10,412 nucleotides of DNA. Source: Acidimicrobium sp. UBA3029 (lineage in GTDB: Bacteria; Actinomycetota; Acidimicrobiia; Acidimicrobiales; Ilumatobacteraceae). Below, one piece after another: positions 1-6,593 of the stretch. The translations under genes and the position numbers were made by a program. Under the pieces are notes generated by a model, which searched no databases, was not told the origin of the DNA, and saw only the letters and a program-made list of their open reading frames with translations. Every line of letters begins with the position of its first letter. Position 1 is the first letter of the stretch. Location of the stretch: contig DFDK01000105.1 of the NCBI GenBank assembly GCA_002367695.1, forward strand, positions 1 through 10,412, in the 5' to 3' direction.

Positions 1-398
1 ACTTCAAAAGTTGTTTCAACAACAACTTGTGCGCCACCAGCAATATCGTCTACCTGAATAAGTTTCGCACCTGCACGAATGTTTGAACCAACTGGAACCG
101 GTGACATAAATCGAATCTTGTTTGCACCGTAATTGACGCCCATTTTGGTGCCTTCATGTCGCCAGATGCCATCCATTAATACTGGTGCAAGAGAGAGCGT
201 GAGGTAGCCGTGGGCGATCGTCTGACCGAACGGACCGGTCTTTGCCTTTTCAACGTCGAGGTGTATCCACTGATGATCACCAGTTGCATCGGCGAAAAGT
301 TGCACCTGTTCTTGCGTGACTGTCATGTAATCGCTGTATCCCAAATGTTGGCCAACATGGGCTTTGAGATCTTCGTGGTCTTTGATGATTGTGGTCAT
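1..398 (-). CDS. MaoC-family (R)-specific enoyl-CoA hydratase, 3' end cut by window edge
   Basis: Reading leftward from an ATG at 396-398 gives an open frame of 132 residues that runs off the window, so the C-terminus is missing. It is a single hot-dog-fold MaoC dehydratase. The hydratase motif sits at residues 36-49 (FADATGDHQWIHLD), with catalytic Asp41 and His46 five residues apart as in PhaJ-type hydratases, followed by GPFGQTIAHGYLTL at 55-68, which lines the acyl-CoA pocket. The GDHQWIH variant (QW instead of NP) is typical of actinobacterial single-domain proteins like mycobacterial Rv0130/HtdZ. The expected reaction is reversible hydration of trans-2-enoyl-CoA to (R)-3-hydroxyacyl-CoA in the cytoplasm, in fatty-acid or branched acyl metabolism; the substrate cannot be told from sequence. 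It starts 9 bp after the stop of the upstream membrane-protein gene and has no good ribosome-binding site, so it is probably the second gene of that operon. Confidence 0.88.
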   Translation of the reverse strand, partial: MTTIIKDHEDLKAHVGQHLGYSDYMTVTQEQVQLFADATGDHQWIHLDVEKAKTGPFGQTIAHGYLTLSLAPVLMDGIWRHEGTKMGVNYGANKIRFMSPVPVGSNIRAGAKLIQVDDIAGGAQVVVETTFE

Positions 399-407
399 GG
401 GCAAAGT

Positions 408-866
408 TTAGCGATACCAGATGCGCTGGTGTTCACGGGATTGGGTGTGGAGGAGAAGTGCGATGAGCGCAATATCAAAGGCGATACTGATCAGAGAACC
501 GCCGAAAATACGACCGGTAAAATAGTCGGTGAACTTCACGGGCGTATTGAGTGAATAGTCTGAAGCGACAGATCTCACGGCCAAAAAGCGAAGCACAATC
601 GGCGAAAAGGCAGCGGCAACGCTGAGCTTGTAGCCAATCTTGCGTTCGTTTGCCATAAGTAGACCACCAAACGCGTAAAGAGCCACAGAGACTAGTCCGA
701 GCAAGAAACCGAATGAATAGCGGTAACGCAGATATCCAAGATGGCCACTTTTGTCGAGCACGCTCATGAGGGCAAAGAATCCATCGAAGTACAACAACCA
801 GGTAGCGATTTGCAGCGTTTGTGGCTGCATTCGGTCAAACCACTTCTTGAAGTTGATATTTTGCAT
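408..866 (-). CDS. Small four-helix integral membrane protein, function unknown
   Basis: A 152-residue hydrophobic protein with about four predicted membrane helices (roughly residues 17-35, 51-70, 74-95 and 122-143) and short basic loops. It ends in a charged cytoplasmic tail rich in His, Arg and Gln (LLLHTQSREHQRIWYR). I do not recognise a named family; tails of this type occur in uncharacterised actinobacterial membrane proteins. The frame is open up to 908, but I choose the ATG at 866. The extra 14 residues (Cys-rich, MMCPLGSSCCH...) look unlike a protein start. The 866 ATG has a -10-like CATACT exactly 6 nt before it, matching other genes here. It is divergent from era, with 62 bp between the starts, and lies 9 bp upstream of the hydratase gene, so the two are likely cotranscribed. 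No catalytic residues are evident. Confidence 0.72.
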   Translation of the reverse strand: MQNINFKKWFDRMQPQTLQIATWLLYFDGFFALMSVLDKSGHLGYLRYRYSFGFLLGLVSVALYAFGGLLMANERKIGYKLSVAAAFSPIVLRFLAVRSVASDYSLNTPVKFTDYFTGRIFGGSLISIAFDIALIALLLHTQSREHQRIWYR

Positions 867-872
867 CTCTGC

Positions 873-878
873 AGTATG
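873..878 (-). promoter_or_regulatory. Candidate leaderless -10 element of the membrane protein gene
   Basis: Read on the minus strand, the hexamer CATACT is followed by six bases (GCAGAG) and the ATG at 866. The placement matches a -10 box whose transcript would begin at or next to the start codon. No Shine-Dalgarno sequence is present. It is supported mainly by the same arrangement in front of other genes in this window. Confidence 0.4.
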
Positions 879-915
879 GCAGCACGAAGACCCGAGGGGA
901 CACATCATCTACTCG

Positions 916-921
916 TAGCCT
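916..921 (+). promoter_or_regulatory. Candidate leaderless -10 element of era
   Basis: TAGCCT is followed by seven bases (GTAGTAC) and the era ATG. An in-frame TAG at 923-925 rules out any upstream start, and there is no ribosome-binding site, so a leaderless transcript explains the start well. The sequence closely resembles the glyS upstream region (TAGTCT GTATTA ATG). Confidence 0.5.
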
Positions 922-928
922 GTAGTAC

Positions 929-1768
929 ATGCGTTCTGGTTTTATTTCGTTTGTTGGCAGGCCAAATGTTGGCAAGTCCACATTGCTCAACGCAATTTGT
1001 GGCAAGAAGGTCAGCATTGTTTCCGACAAGCCGCAAACCACTCGCAATCGAATACGTGGTGTGCTTACAACTGCCGAAACTCAACTGATCTTTGTGGATA
1101 CTCCAGGAATTCACAAGGCTGTGAGTGCTCTTGGCGAACGCGTAAATGCCACAGCGATTGAATCAACCAAAGACGTAGATGTAGTTTGCCTTGTTATAGA
1201 TGCCACGCAAACCTTTGGCACTGGTGATAAGTATGTAAGTAACCACATTGATATGTCGAAAGCGGTCGTGATTCTGAACAAGATTGATCGCGCCGAACCA
1301 GCAAAAATTCTCAAACAATTGCAGGCCCTTTCATCTTTGGGGGCGGCAGAGTATTTCCCAATAAGTGCCAAGACCGGCGATGGTGTAGTCGAACTCACTA
1401 CATATTTAGCATCTCGCATGCCCGAAGGTGATTTGTTGTATCCAGTCGACATGGTTACCGAGACACCTGACAGCGTATGGATAGCCGAATTAGTGCGCGA
1501 GCAGTTGCTTGAGAATACGCATGAAGAATTGCCGTACTCGATTGCTACGCGAGTAACCGAGTATGAACCACCAAGAATTCGCTGTGAGATTGTTGTTGAA
1601 CGCGAAAGCCAAAAGGGAATGGTGATTGGTAAAAATGGCTCAATGCTGAAAATCATCGGCACCAATGTGCGTCGACAATTGCCGAGCGGAACGTTTTTGG
1701 AGCTTGCAGTTGTGGTTGACAAAAATTGGCAACAGCGCCCAGAGCGTGTAGAGCGTTTGGGCTACTAG
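929..1768 (+). CDS. era: GTPase Era, 30S ribosome assembly factor
   Basis: A 279-residue Era, slightly shorter than the E. coli protein (301) but complete. The N-terminal GTPase domain has G1 GRPNVGKS (10-17), the switch-I region PQTTR (35-39), G3 DTPG (57-60), G4 NKID (117-120) and G5 SAK (146-148). The C-terminal KH domain carries GMVIGKNGSMLK (230-241) and ends ERLGY, near the usual Era terminus. Era binds the 3' end of 16S rRNA and checks 30S maturation, coupling it to growth. The start is fixed: an in-frame stop lies two codons upstream. The gene stands alone on its strand, divergent from the membrane protein and convergent with the lipoprotein gene 17 bp away. Its usual neighbour recO is 6 kb downstream, with a two-component block and dinG/uppS in between. 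All G motifs are intact. Confidence 0.97.
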   Translation: MRSGFISFVGRPNVGKSTLLNAICGKKVSIVSDKPQTTRNRIRGVLTTAETQLIFVDTPGIHKAVSALGERVNATAIESTKDVDVVCLVIDATQTFGTGDKYVSNHIDMSKAVVILNKIDRAEPAKILKQLQALSSLGAAEYFPISAKTGDGVVELTTYLASRMPEGDLLYPVDMVTETPDSVWIAELVREQLLENTHEELPYSIATRVTEYEPPRIRCEIVVERESQKGMVIGKNGSMLKIIGTNVRRQLPSGTFLELAVVVDKNWQQRPERVERLGY

Positions 1769-1785
1769 TTCAGAGTTGGTCTTGG

Positions 1786-2418
1786 CTACTGCTGATTGAT
1801 TAGTGATGCGTAGTCGTCAAATGTGACGGCAACGCCACTTGCGACAGAGTCGCCACGTCCACGTGGTACTGAAATGAGTTTACTGTCGACACTAAAGAGC
1901 ACCTGACCCACTCCGGGTCGGCTTGTCAGAGTCAAAACGATCTGTGCTATTGCAAGTTTCTGGTCAAGACCCGAAAGAGAATTGAGAAAAGTACGCGTTG
2001 CATCTACTCGCGCCACTCCACGGATAACGTCAACGCTTGCAGTGAACGTCGTTGGGAGTGCCGTTCGAAGACCGACGAACTCGGGGCTTGTATTTGGACC
2101 TTCAACCAAAGATGACAGTGCTTGGGCTGGGTTAGCTGGGCTTGCAACATTACGTTGCACCTTGATGATCCTTGAATTAGAGATAAAAAAGAGATCAATA
2201 GGCTCAGAAACTGCAATTGGCACAGATTCAAGGCTCGGTGGATCAAGAACTGTTGTGGTTGTGGTTGTGGGAGGAAGTGTCGTCTGAGGGGCATTTAGTC
2301 CAAAAGGAATATCGGCTGGAGCAACTTGCTGATACGAGCCGCTGTTTGGTACTGCGCATGAAGAAAGAACAGCCAACATCAGCACAGAGCGCCTGAGTGC
2401 ACCAGTCGATGAATTCAT
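1786..2418 (-). CDS. GerMN-domain lipoprotein, short LpqB-like
   Basis: A secreted lipoprotein of 210 residues from the ATG at 2418. That ATG overlaps the kinase stop codon as ATGA (2415-2418), with GGGA just upstream, so I prefer it to the in-frame GTG at 2424. A basic N-terminus and short hydrophobic stretch end in the lipobox LSSC (Cys21), followed by a low-complexity linker with a run of six threonines (around residues 47-54), which tethers the domain off the membrane. Residues about 73-200 match a GerMN domain: PIDLFFISNSRIIKVQR, a VEGPN turn, LRTALP, GVARVDATRTF and LAIAQIVLTL. Mycobacterial LpqB has a GerMN-type domain followed by a beta-propeller, is encoded after mtrB, and modulates MtrB. 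Here the propeller is absent and the protein is about a third of LpqB length. By position it probably modulates the neighbouring kinase; that role is inferred. Confidence 0.85.
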   Translation of the reverse strand: MNSSTGALRRSVLMLAVLSSCAVPNSGSYQQVAPADIPFGLNAPQTTLPPTTTTTTVLDPPSLESVPIAVSEPIDLFFISNSRIIKVQRNVASPANPAQALSSLVEGPNTSPEFVGLRTALPTTFTASVDVIRGVARVDATRTFLNSLSGLDQKLAIAQIVLTLTSRPGVGQVLFSVDSKLISVPRGRGDSVASGVAVTFDDYASLINQQ

Positions 2419-3842
2419 TCCCACGATGGAACCGTGCGCTTAATTGTTATAACAAACTTCGCGCCGCCCGTAGGTGAGTCTTCAACGTGTGCTTCTCCGC
2501 CAAGGGCACGTGCGTGTTCTTGAACAATTGCTAAGCCAAGTCCGCTGCCGGTTGAGAGGCGTGCTGCGGTTCCTCTAGCAAAGCGCTCAAAAATTCGGCT
2601 CCGCTCACTGATCGCGATTCCTTGACCGGAGTCCTCGACGCTCAGCACAAAATGATCAACTTGGCCATTGAGTGAAACTCGTGTCGCACCACCACCGTGA
2701 TCGCGAGCATTTTCGAGCAGATTAAGAAGGATGCGTTCGATACGTCTGCGATCAACCAGTACGGCATCGTCAATATCCGTTGAATTCTGCATCAACGGTA
2801 GTGCCTGCGTAAATACAACTTGATCAAATCCGTGTCTCGAAATAATGCGTTGGATCAAATCGGCAAGGTGGACATTGTCTACGTTATTTTCACTCGCGCC
2901 TGCGTCAAGTCGAGAGAGCTCAAGAAGGTCGACAACTGTGCGATCGAATCGTTTGACTTGAGAGGCGAGGATATCAATCGCTTCTTTGTTGCGATCAGAG
3001 AACTCTGCCCGTTTAGAAACGAGTACGTCTACGGCAGCTCCAAGAGCGGTAACGGGAGAGCGAAGTTCATGGCTCACATCGCTTGCGAAGCGTTGCTCAC
3101 GTTCAATACGTTGTTGCACGGCATCGGCCATCTCGTTGAACGAAGTGACAAGTCTTTCTAGGTCTGGATCTTTCTCGAAGTCAAGACGGGTGTCGAGGCC
3201 ACCTGTAGCGATTTCGTTTGCAGCACCTGTTACTCGCAATAGAGGGCGCAACACATTTCGACTTGTGGTGGATCCAAGGAAAGCCGCTGCAACGGTGATG
3301 ATAATAACTCCGATGAGCAGCGTTGTCTGAATTGTGCCAAGGGTCGTTGCTACGTCAGCCAGCGGAAATGCTTCAAAGTATTGAGCCTGGATCGAAGGTA
3401 TTGATACGCCTATTGCCTCGTAAGGATTGGAGTCAAATGTGAAACGCTGTCGACCGGTATCGCCTTGCAATGTTTTGCTTACAAGCTCTTTTGGTAAATT
3501 CGATTGCGTGAAACGCAACGGTTCTTGAGCATAAAAATATTCGCTTTCGGTGTCGTTGGCGTCAAGGTGCAGAACCGCGTAACCACCGCGCTCGCTACGA
3601 ATGTTTGCTATGAGTAGGTCTACGTCCGCAGGGTTCTCGGCGTAGAGCGTTCGCACAAGCAGTGCGTTGTTGAAAGCCTGGCGTTTGGCGACTTCACTTC
3701 GTTGACTAAGTAGGTATGAACGGGTACTTGCAAATGTCACGATGCTCAGAGCTAGAGCTGCAGCAAATGCTCCGAGGCTGAAGAACAAAACCATTCGACC
3801 GCGAAGTCCAAATAGATTTGGAAAGCGTCGAGCTGTGTTCAT
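2415..3842 (-). CDS. Membrane sensor histidine kinase, MtrB-like
   Basis: A complete 475-residue HAMP-type sensor kinase. TM1 is at about 17-39 (MVLFFSLGAFAAALALSIV), an extracytoplasmic sensor at about 40-170, TM2 at about 172-192, and HAMP at about 193-247. The dimerisation/phosphoacceptor helix has FASDVSHELRSP with His258. The ATPase domain has N box NLLEN (Asn374, Asn378), G1 DSGQGI (404-409), F box IFERFARG (417-424) and G2 GSGLGL (432-437). All catalytic boxes are intact, so it should autophosphorylate and pass phosphate to a response regulator, most likely the divergent OmpR-type gene at 4010. Overlap with a GerMN lipoprotein gene recalls mtrB-lpqB of Actinobacteria, where MtrAB controls cell-wall and division functions. 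Assignment as MtrB proper is inference from context, since AfsQ2/CseC-type kinases look similar. The start has CATGCT 6 nt upstream. Confidence 0.93.
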   Translation of the reverse strand: MNTARRFPNLFGLRGRMVLFFSLGAFAAALALSIVTFASTRSYLLSQRSEVAKRQAFNNALLVRTLYAENPADVDLLIANIRSERGGYAVLHLDANDTESEYFYAQEPLRFTQSNLPKELVSKTLQGDTGRQRFTFDSNPYEAIGVSIPSIQAQYFEAFPLADVATTLGTIQTTLLIGVIIITVAAAFLGSTTSRNVLRPLLRVTGAANEIATGGLDTRLDFEKDPDLERLVTSFNEMADAVQQRIEREQRFASDVSHELRSPVTALGAAVDVLVSKRAEFSDRNKEAIDILASQVKRFDRTVVDLLELSRLDAGASENNVDNVHLADLIQRIISRHGFDQVVFTQALPLMQNSTDIDDAVLVDRRRIERILLNLLENARDHGGGATRVSLNGQVDHFVLSVEDSGQGIAISERSRIFERFARGTAARLSTGSGLGLAIVQEHARALGGEAHVEDSPTGGAKFVITIKRTVPSWE

Positions 3843-3848
3843 GCTCTA

Positions 3849-3854
3849 AGCATG
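3849..3854 (-). promoter_or_regulatory. Candidate leaderless -10 element of the kinase-lipoprotein operon
   Basis: On the minus strand CATGCT is followed by TAGAGC and the kinase ATG at 3842. No Shine-Dalgarno sequence is visible. A matching -35 region would fall around 3871-3877, at the edge of the large inverted repeat (3874-3918), which would let that repeat act as an operator for this promoter. Confidence 0.4.
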
Positions 3855-3873
3855 GCAGGAAGAAGGGTAGATC

Positions 3874-3918
3874 CGAACCGGTGGGGATCAAGGGGGAGCA
3901 TGATCGCCCACCGGTTCG
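3874..3918. repeat. Long inverted repeat between divergent kinase and regulator genes
   Basis: Left arm 3874-3890 (CGAACCGGTGGGGATCA) and right arm 3901-3918 (TGATCGCCCACCGGTTCG) are reverse complements over 12 perfect bp (CGAACCGGTGGG) plus five more pairs after a one-base bulge. The 10-base spacer is purine-rich. As RNA or cruciform it would form a roughly 17-bp hairpin. It lies just upstream of the kinase promoter and about 90 bp upstream of the regulator start. It is not followed by a T run on either strand, and both flanking genes read away from it, so a terminator is unlikely. An operator (possibly autoregulation by the adjacent regulator) or a structured leader is more plausible. Confidence 0.75.
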
Positions 3919-3951
3919 ATAGGTCTATTGTTATGTAGGGATTTGACGCCT

Positions 3952-3974
3952 ACGCACGAATTTTGTGCGTTTTT
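3952..3974 (+). other. Small hairpin with short T run in the regulator's upstream region
   Basis: ACGCAC (3952-3957) pairs with GTGCGT (3965-3970) across a seven-base loop and runs into five Ts (3970-3974) on the plus strand. It resembles a weak intrinsic terminator or attenuator about 35 bp before the response-regulator start. A competing five-base pairing GTAGG (3935-3939)/CCTAC (3949-3953) shares bases with it. The six-pair stem is short and could be chance. Confidence 0.25.
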
Positions 3975-3997
3975 GGTAACAATTTGCCGAATTCGGG

Positions 3998-4003
3998 CAG
4001 ACT
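3998..4003 (+). promoter_or_regulatory. Candidate leaderless -10 element of the response regulator
   Basis: CAGACT is followed by six bases (GCTTGC) and the ATG at 4010, with no Shine-Dalgarno sequence. This is the same arrangement as in front of era, the kinase, glyS and the membrane protein. A TTGGTA at 3973-3978 could serve as a poor -35 with a 19-bp spacer. Confidence 0.4.
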
Positions 4004-4009
4004 GCTTGC

Positions 4010-4705
4010 ATGCATTCGCTGCTCTTCATAGAAGACGACACGGCGATCAGAACTGCTTTGCGTCTAGCCCTTGAAGACGAGGGTTATGCGGTTCGTGAGG
4101 CCAAAGATGGGGCGGATGGATTAGCGAAGTTCGCAGAGACCACTCCTGATCTCGTATTGCTTGATCTTCGCCTTCCAGATATTTCGGGTTTCGAGGTTTG
4201 TCGTCAATTGCGTCAACACTCGATTGTGCCGATCATCATGGTTACGGCACAGACCGATACCCACGATCTAGTGGCAGGACTTGAGGCTGGTGCAGATGAC
4301 TATGTAACTAAACCAGTCGTTGCAAAAGAATTGGCAGCCAGAATTCGCGCAGCATTGCGACGAACGCAATTGGTCGAACCAAACTCTGTTGTGGGTGGAG
4401 ACCACATTCAACGATTTGGCAAGGTCGAACTTAATCGGCAACTCAACGTGGTTTTCAAAGATGGAGTTGAATTGAGTCTGACAAAGACTGAATTTCATTT
4501 ACTTTGCGAATTTGCTGATCATCCTGGCATGGTCATGTCCCGAGATCAATTGCTCGAGCGAGTCTGGGGGTACGAGTATCTCGGAGACTCACGATTGGTC
4601 GATGCTCATATTCGTCGTCTACGAGTGAAAATTGAAGAACAGCCGATCAACCCGACAATCATTCAAACTGTGCACGGCATGGGATACAAACTTGTTGCTA
4701 AGTAA
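4010..4705 (+). CDS. OmpR/PhoB-family response regulator, MtrA-like
   Basis: A 231-residue DNA-binding response regulator. The receiver domain (about 1-115) has the acidic pocket EDD (8-10), phosphoacceptor Asp52 in LLDLRLPD, conserved Thr79 and Lys101 (DDYVTKP). The C-terminal winged helix (about 130-230) includes LTKTEFHLL, the recognition-helix region LLERVWGYEYLGDSRLVDAHIRRLR, and the wing HGMGYKL. The segments VPIIMVTAQTDTHDLVAGLEAGADDY and VWGYEY...DSRLVDAHIRRLR resemble my memory of mycobacterial MtrA (TAKTDTVDVV, VWGYRHPADTRLVNVHVQRLR), though AfsQ1/CseB-type regulators are close too. It likely receives phosphate from the divergent kinase and controls transcription of target genes, perhaps through the 167-bp shared upstream region. 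Partners usually lie in one operon, so divergent transcription is uncommon. Its 3' end overlaps the convergent helicase gene by 8 bp. Confidence 0.94.
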   Translation: MHSLLFIEDDTAIRTALRLALEDEGYAVREAKDGADGLAKFAETTPDLVLLDLRLPDISGFEVCRQLRQHSIVPIIMVTAQTDTHDLVAGLEAGADDYVTKPVVAKELAARIRAALRRTQLVEPNSVVGGDHIQRFGKVELNRQLNVVFKDGVELSLTKTEFHLLCEFADHPGMVMSRDQLLERVWGYEYLGDSRLVDAHIRRLRVKIEEQPINPTIIQTVHGMGYKLVAK

Positions 4706-6593
4706 GACTGCGTAGAAAAGACTCTGCCTCTTCGAGGTCGACTGTTCGCGGCATTGGCGGCAGTGTTGCGACGAGAGTTTTGCCGTAACCCTTGGTTGCG
4801 AGGCGGGGATCGAGAATGGCAACGACTCCGCGATCTGTTTGTGCACGGATAAGACGGCCTGACGCTTGGGCGAGTTGTGTCGCTGCAAGTGGAATATCAA
4901 TCTCGTTGAAGTAATAGCGGCCGACCACGTCTCTTCTCGCACTTAATAGTGGTTCGTCTGGCCGAGGAAATGGAATCTTGTCAATGATGACGAGACTTAG
5001 TGTTCGGCCAGGAACATCTACGCCCTGAAAAAATCCTGCCGTTGCAAAAAGACATGTTGACTCTTCTGCTGCGAATGCATTGATAAGTGCCATCTTCGGT
5101 AGATCGTCTTGACGCAAAATTGCAAAGGGAAGTCTCTTGGCCATTTCGTCAGCGGCTAAGTGCATTGCTCGGTAGGTGGTGAAGAGGGCAAGTGTTCTGC
5201 CACCTGCGGCGTTAATTAAACGTTCTATCTCGTTATGCAAGGCATCATCGCGTAATGGGCTATTTGGTTCTGGTAATTGCTTTGCGCAATAGAGCAAACT
5301 TTGTTCGTAGTCGAACGGACTACCTACATCTATGACGTCTACAGATTCCTCGACGAGTCCGATGCGGTTTGGAAGCGAAAGTGGGATAGTGGCACTTGTG
5401 AGAATCGCCGTTCGTTGATTCCACACATTTTCGATTAACGAAGGGCCAACATCGAGAGGAGCAATCTCTAGTATCGGTCGGTCTTTTGAACCGCTCACGA
5501 ATGCGACGCGACCTTTCAATGCCATGAGAGAAATATCAATTGACTCGATAAGTCTTGTAGACAAGGTTTGTGCGCGTAAAGCTCTCTGCTTTGCCGATTC
5601 GTCTTTGCTACTGATGGTGCGCAGCATTTCAAGAGCTGAGTCGAGCTTGAGCCGCAACTTGATCAGTTCATTCTGAATATCGTCAGGGAGTGGCAAAGAC
5701 AGTCGTTTGTCTACAAAAGGAGCTAATTGCGCATGGAGATCATTGGCAATCTGATTGAGTGAACCGCTCATGGCGTCATCTCGAATAATCGCTCGTATCG
5801 ACGCAGAGACTGCATTGACGCGACCGGGACCAATTTCGGTACTGACCGATGCGCTGATGACGTCTTCGAGTTGGTGGGCTTCGTCGAATACCACTACTTC
5901 GTGTTCTGGAAGTAGCGCACCTCCAGTTGCAATGTGCAGACCGTAAATGTGCGTATTGACGACAATGACATCTGCGTCTGCGGCCTTGTCGCGTGCACGT
6001 TCTGCAAAGCAACGTGACCCTGCAGGACAGCGCTGTGCTCCCGGACATTCGTCGCTACCCACACTGACCATGCGCCACGCCTGATCGCTTGGACTCCAAG
6101 TCAAGTCACCTTGATCACCAGTGTCTGTTTCTGCGGCCCAATCGGCAAGTCGCGCAATTTCTTTGGTGACTTTGGCTGGAGTGGTTTCAAGGTCGAGTTT
6201 TGAGTGCTTTGGAGCAACAATCTCGTCGACTCGTTGAGCGCAGATGTAATTGCTACGACCCTTAAGCACTGCCCACGAGATGTGACGGTTCAATTCTTTG
6301 CCCAAAACCTCGGAGAGCAGCGGAAGATCGTTTGCTGCAAGCTGGTCTTGCAGTGCCTTGGTGTAGGTGGAGACGACCACTCGTTTTCCAGATGCGATGA
6401 GTGGTACGAGATAGCCAAGTGTTTTGCCAGTGCCAGTACCTGCCTGAACGATCAAGTGACGTTTGGTGTCTACGGCGAGGGCAATTGCAACAGCCATTTC
6501 ATTTTGACCTTGGCGTTCTTCGGTTTGAGGTAAGGCCGCAGTGACAGTGTGCAAGAGCGAAAGGGTTTTGCGCTGAATCTCTTTATCGTTCAC
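4698..6593 (-). CDS. DinG/XPD-like ATP-dependent DNA helicase with Fe-S cluster
   Basis: A 631-residue superfamily-2 helicase of the DinG/YoaA/XPD type, acting on DNA in the cytoplasm with 5'-3' polarity in known relatives. Visible motifs are a Q-like RQGQ (27-30), Walker A GTGTGKT (52-58), Ia STYTKALQDQL (75-85), Walker B DEAH (237-240), motif III TSAT (399-402), motif V GFFQGVDVPG (520-529) and motif VI QASGRLIR (576-583). Cys118, Cys183, Cys189 and Cys195 are spaced as the four ligands of the 4Fe-4S domain, so the cluster is probably present. There is no N-terminal exonuclease domain, unlike Staphylococcus/Bacillus DinG. Likely roles are R-loop and fork-block removal or DNA repair. The start is a GTG at 6593 overlapping the uppS stop as GTGA (6590-6593), implying translational coupling; the gene's 3' end overlaps the convergent regulator. 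Confidence 0.93.
   Translation of the reverse strand: MNDKEIQRKTLSLLHTVTAALPQTEERQGQNEMAVAIALAVDTKRHLIVQAGTGTGKTLGYLVPLIASGKRVVVSTYTKALQDQLAANDLPLLSEVLGKELNRHISWAVLKGRSNYICAQRVDEIVAPKHSKLDLETTPAKVTKEIARLADWAAETDTGDQGDLTWSPSDQAWRMVSVGSDECPGAQRCPAGSRCFAERARDKAADADVIVVNTHIYGLHIATGGALLPEHEVVVFDEAHQLEDVISASVSTEIGPGRVNAVSASIRAIIRDDAMSGSLNQIANDLHAQLAPFVDKRLSLPLPDDIQNELIKLRLKLDSALEMLRTISSKDESAKQRALRAQTLSTRLIESIDISLMALKGRVAFVSGSKDRPILEIAPLDVGPSLIENVWNQRTAILTSATIPLSLPNRIGLVEESVDVIDVGSPFDYEQSLLYCAKQLPEPNSPLRDDALHNEIERLINAAGGRTLALFTTYRAMHLAADEMAKRLPFAILRQDDLPKMALINAFAAEESTCLFATAGFFQGVDVPGRTLSLVIIDKIPFPRPDEPLLSARRDVVGRYYFNEIDIPLAATQLAQASGRLIRAQTDRGVVAILDPRLATKGYGKTLVATLPPMPRTVDLEEAESFLRSLT

Noticed and set aside
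867..908. Upstream in-frame extension of the membrane protein (MMCPLGSSCCH...)
   Set aside because: The extra residues do not look like a membrane-protein start, and the ATG at 866 has the promoter spacing shared with other genes here.
1111..1722. Long (203-codon) minus-strand open frame opposite era
   Set aside because: It lies entirely inside era in the antisense direction, its translation is low-complexity Ser/Thr-rich without a recognisable domain, and era has complete Era motifs.
1769..1785. Terminator between convergent era and the GerMN lipoprotein gene
   Set aside because: The 17-bp gap has no stem-loop; only a short direct repeat GGCTAC is seen around it.
2419..2424. GTG start at 2424 for the GerMN lipoprotein
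   Set aside because: The ATG at 2418 gives the classic ATGA overlap with the kinase stop and loses only two residues before the signal peptide; the difference does not affect function.
3874..3918. The inverted repeat as an intrinsic terminator
   Set aside because: There is no T run after either arm, and both adjacent genes are transcribed away from it.
4619..4942. 107-codon minus-strand open frame spanning the regulator/helicase junction
   Set aside because: It is out of frame with the helicase, has no recognisable domain, and both overlapping genes are clearly real.
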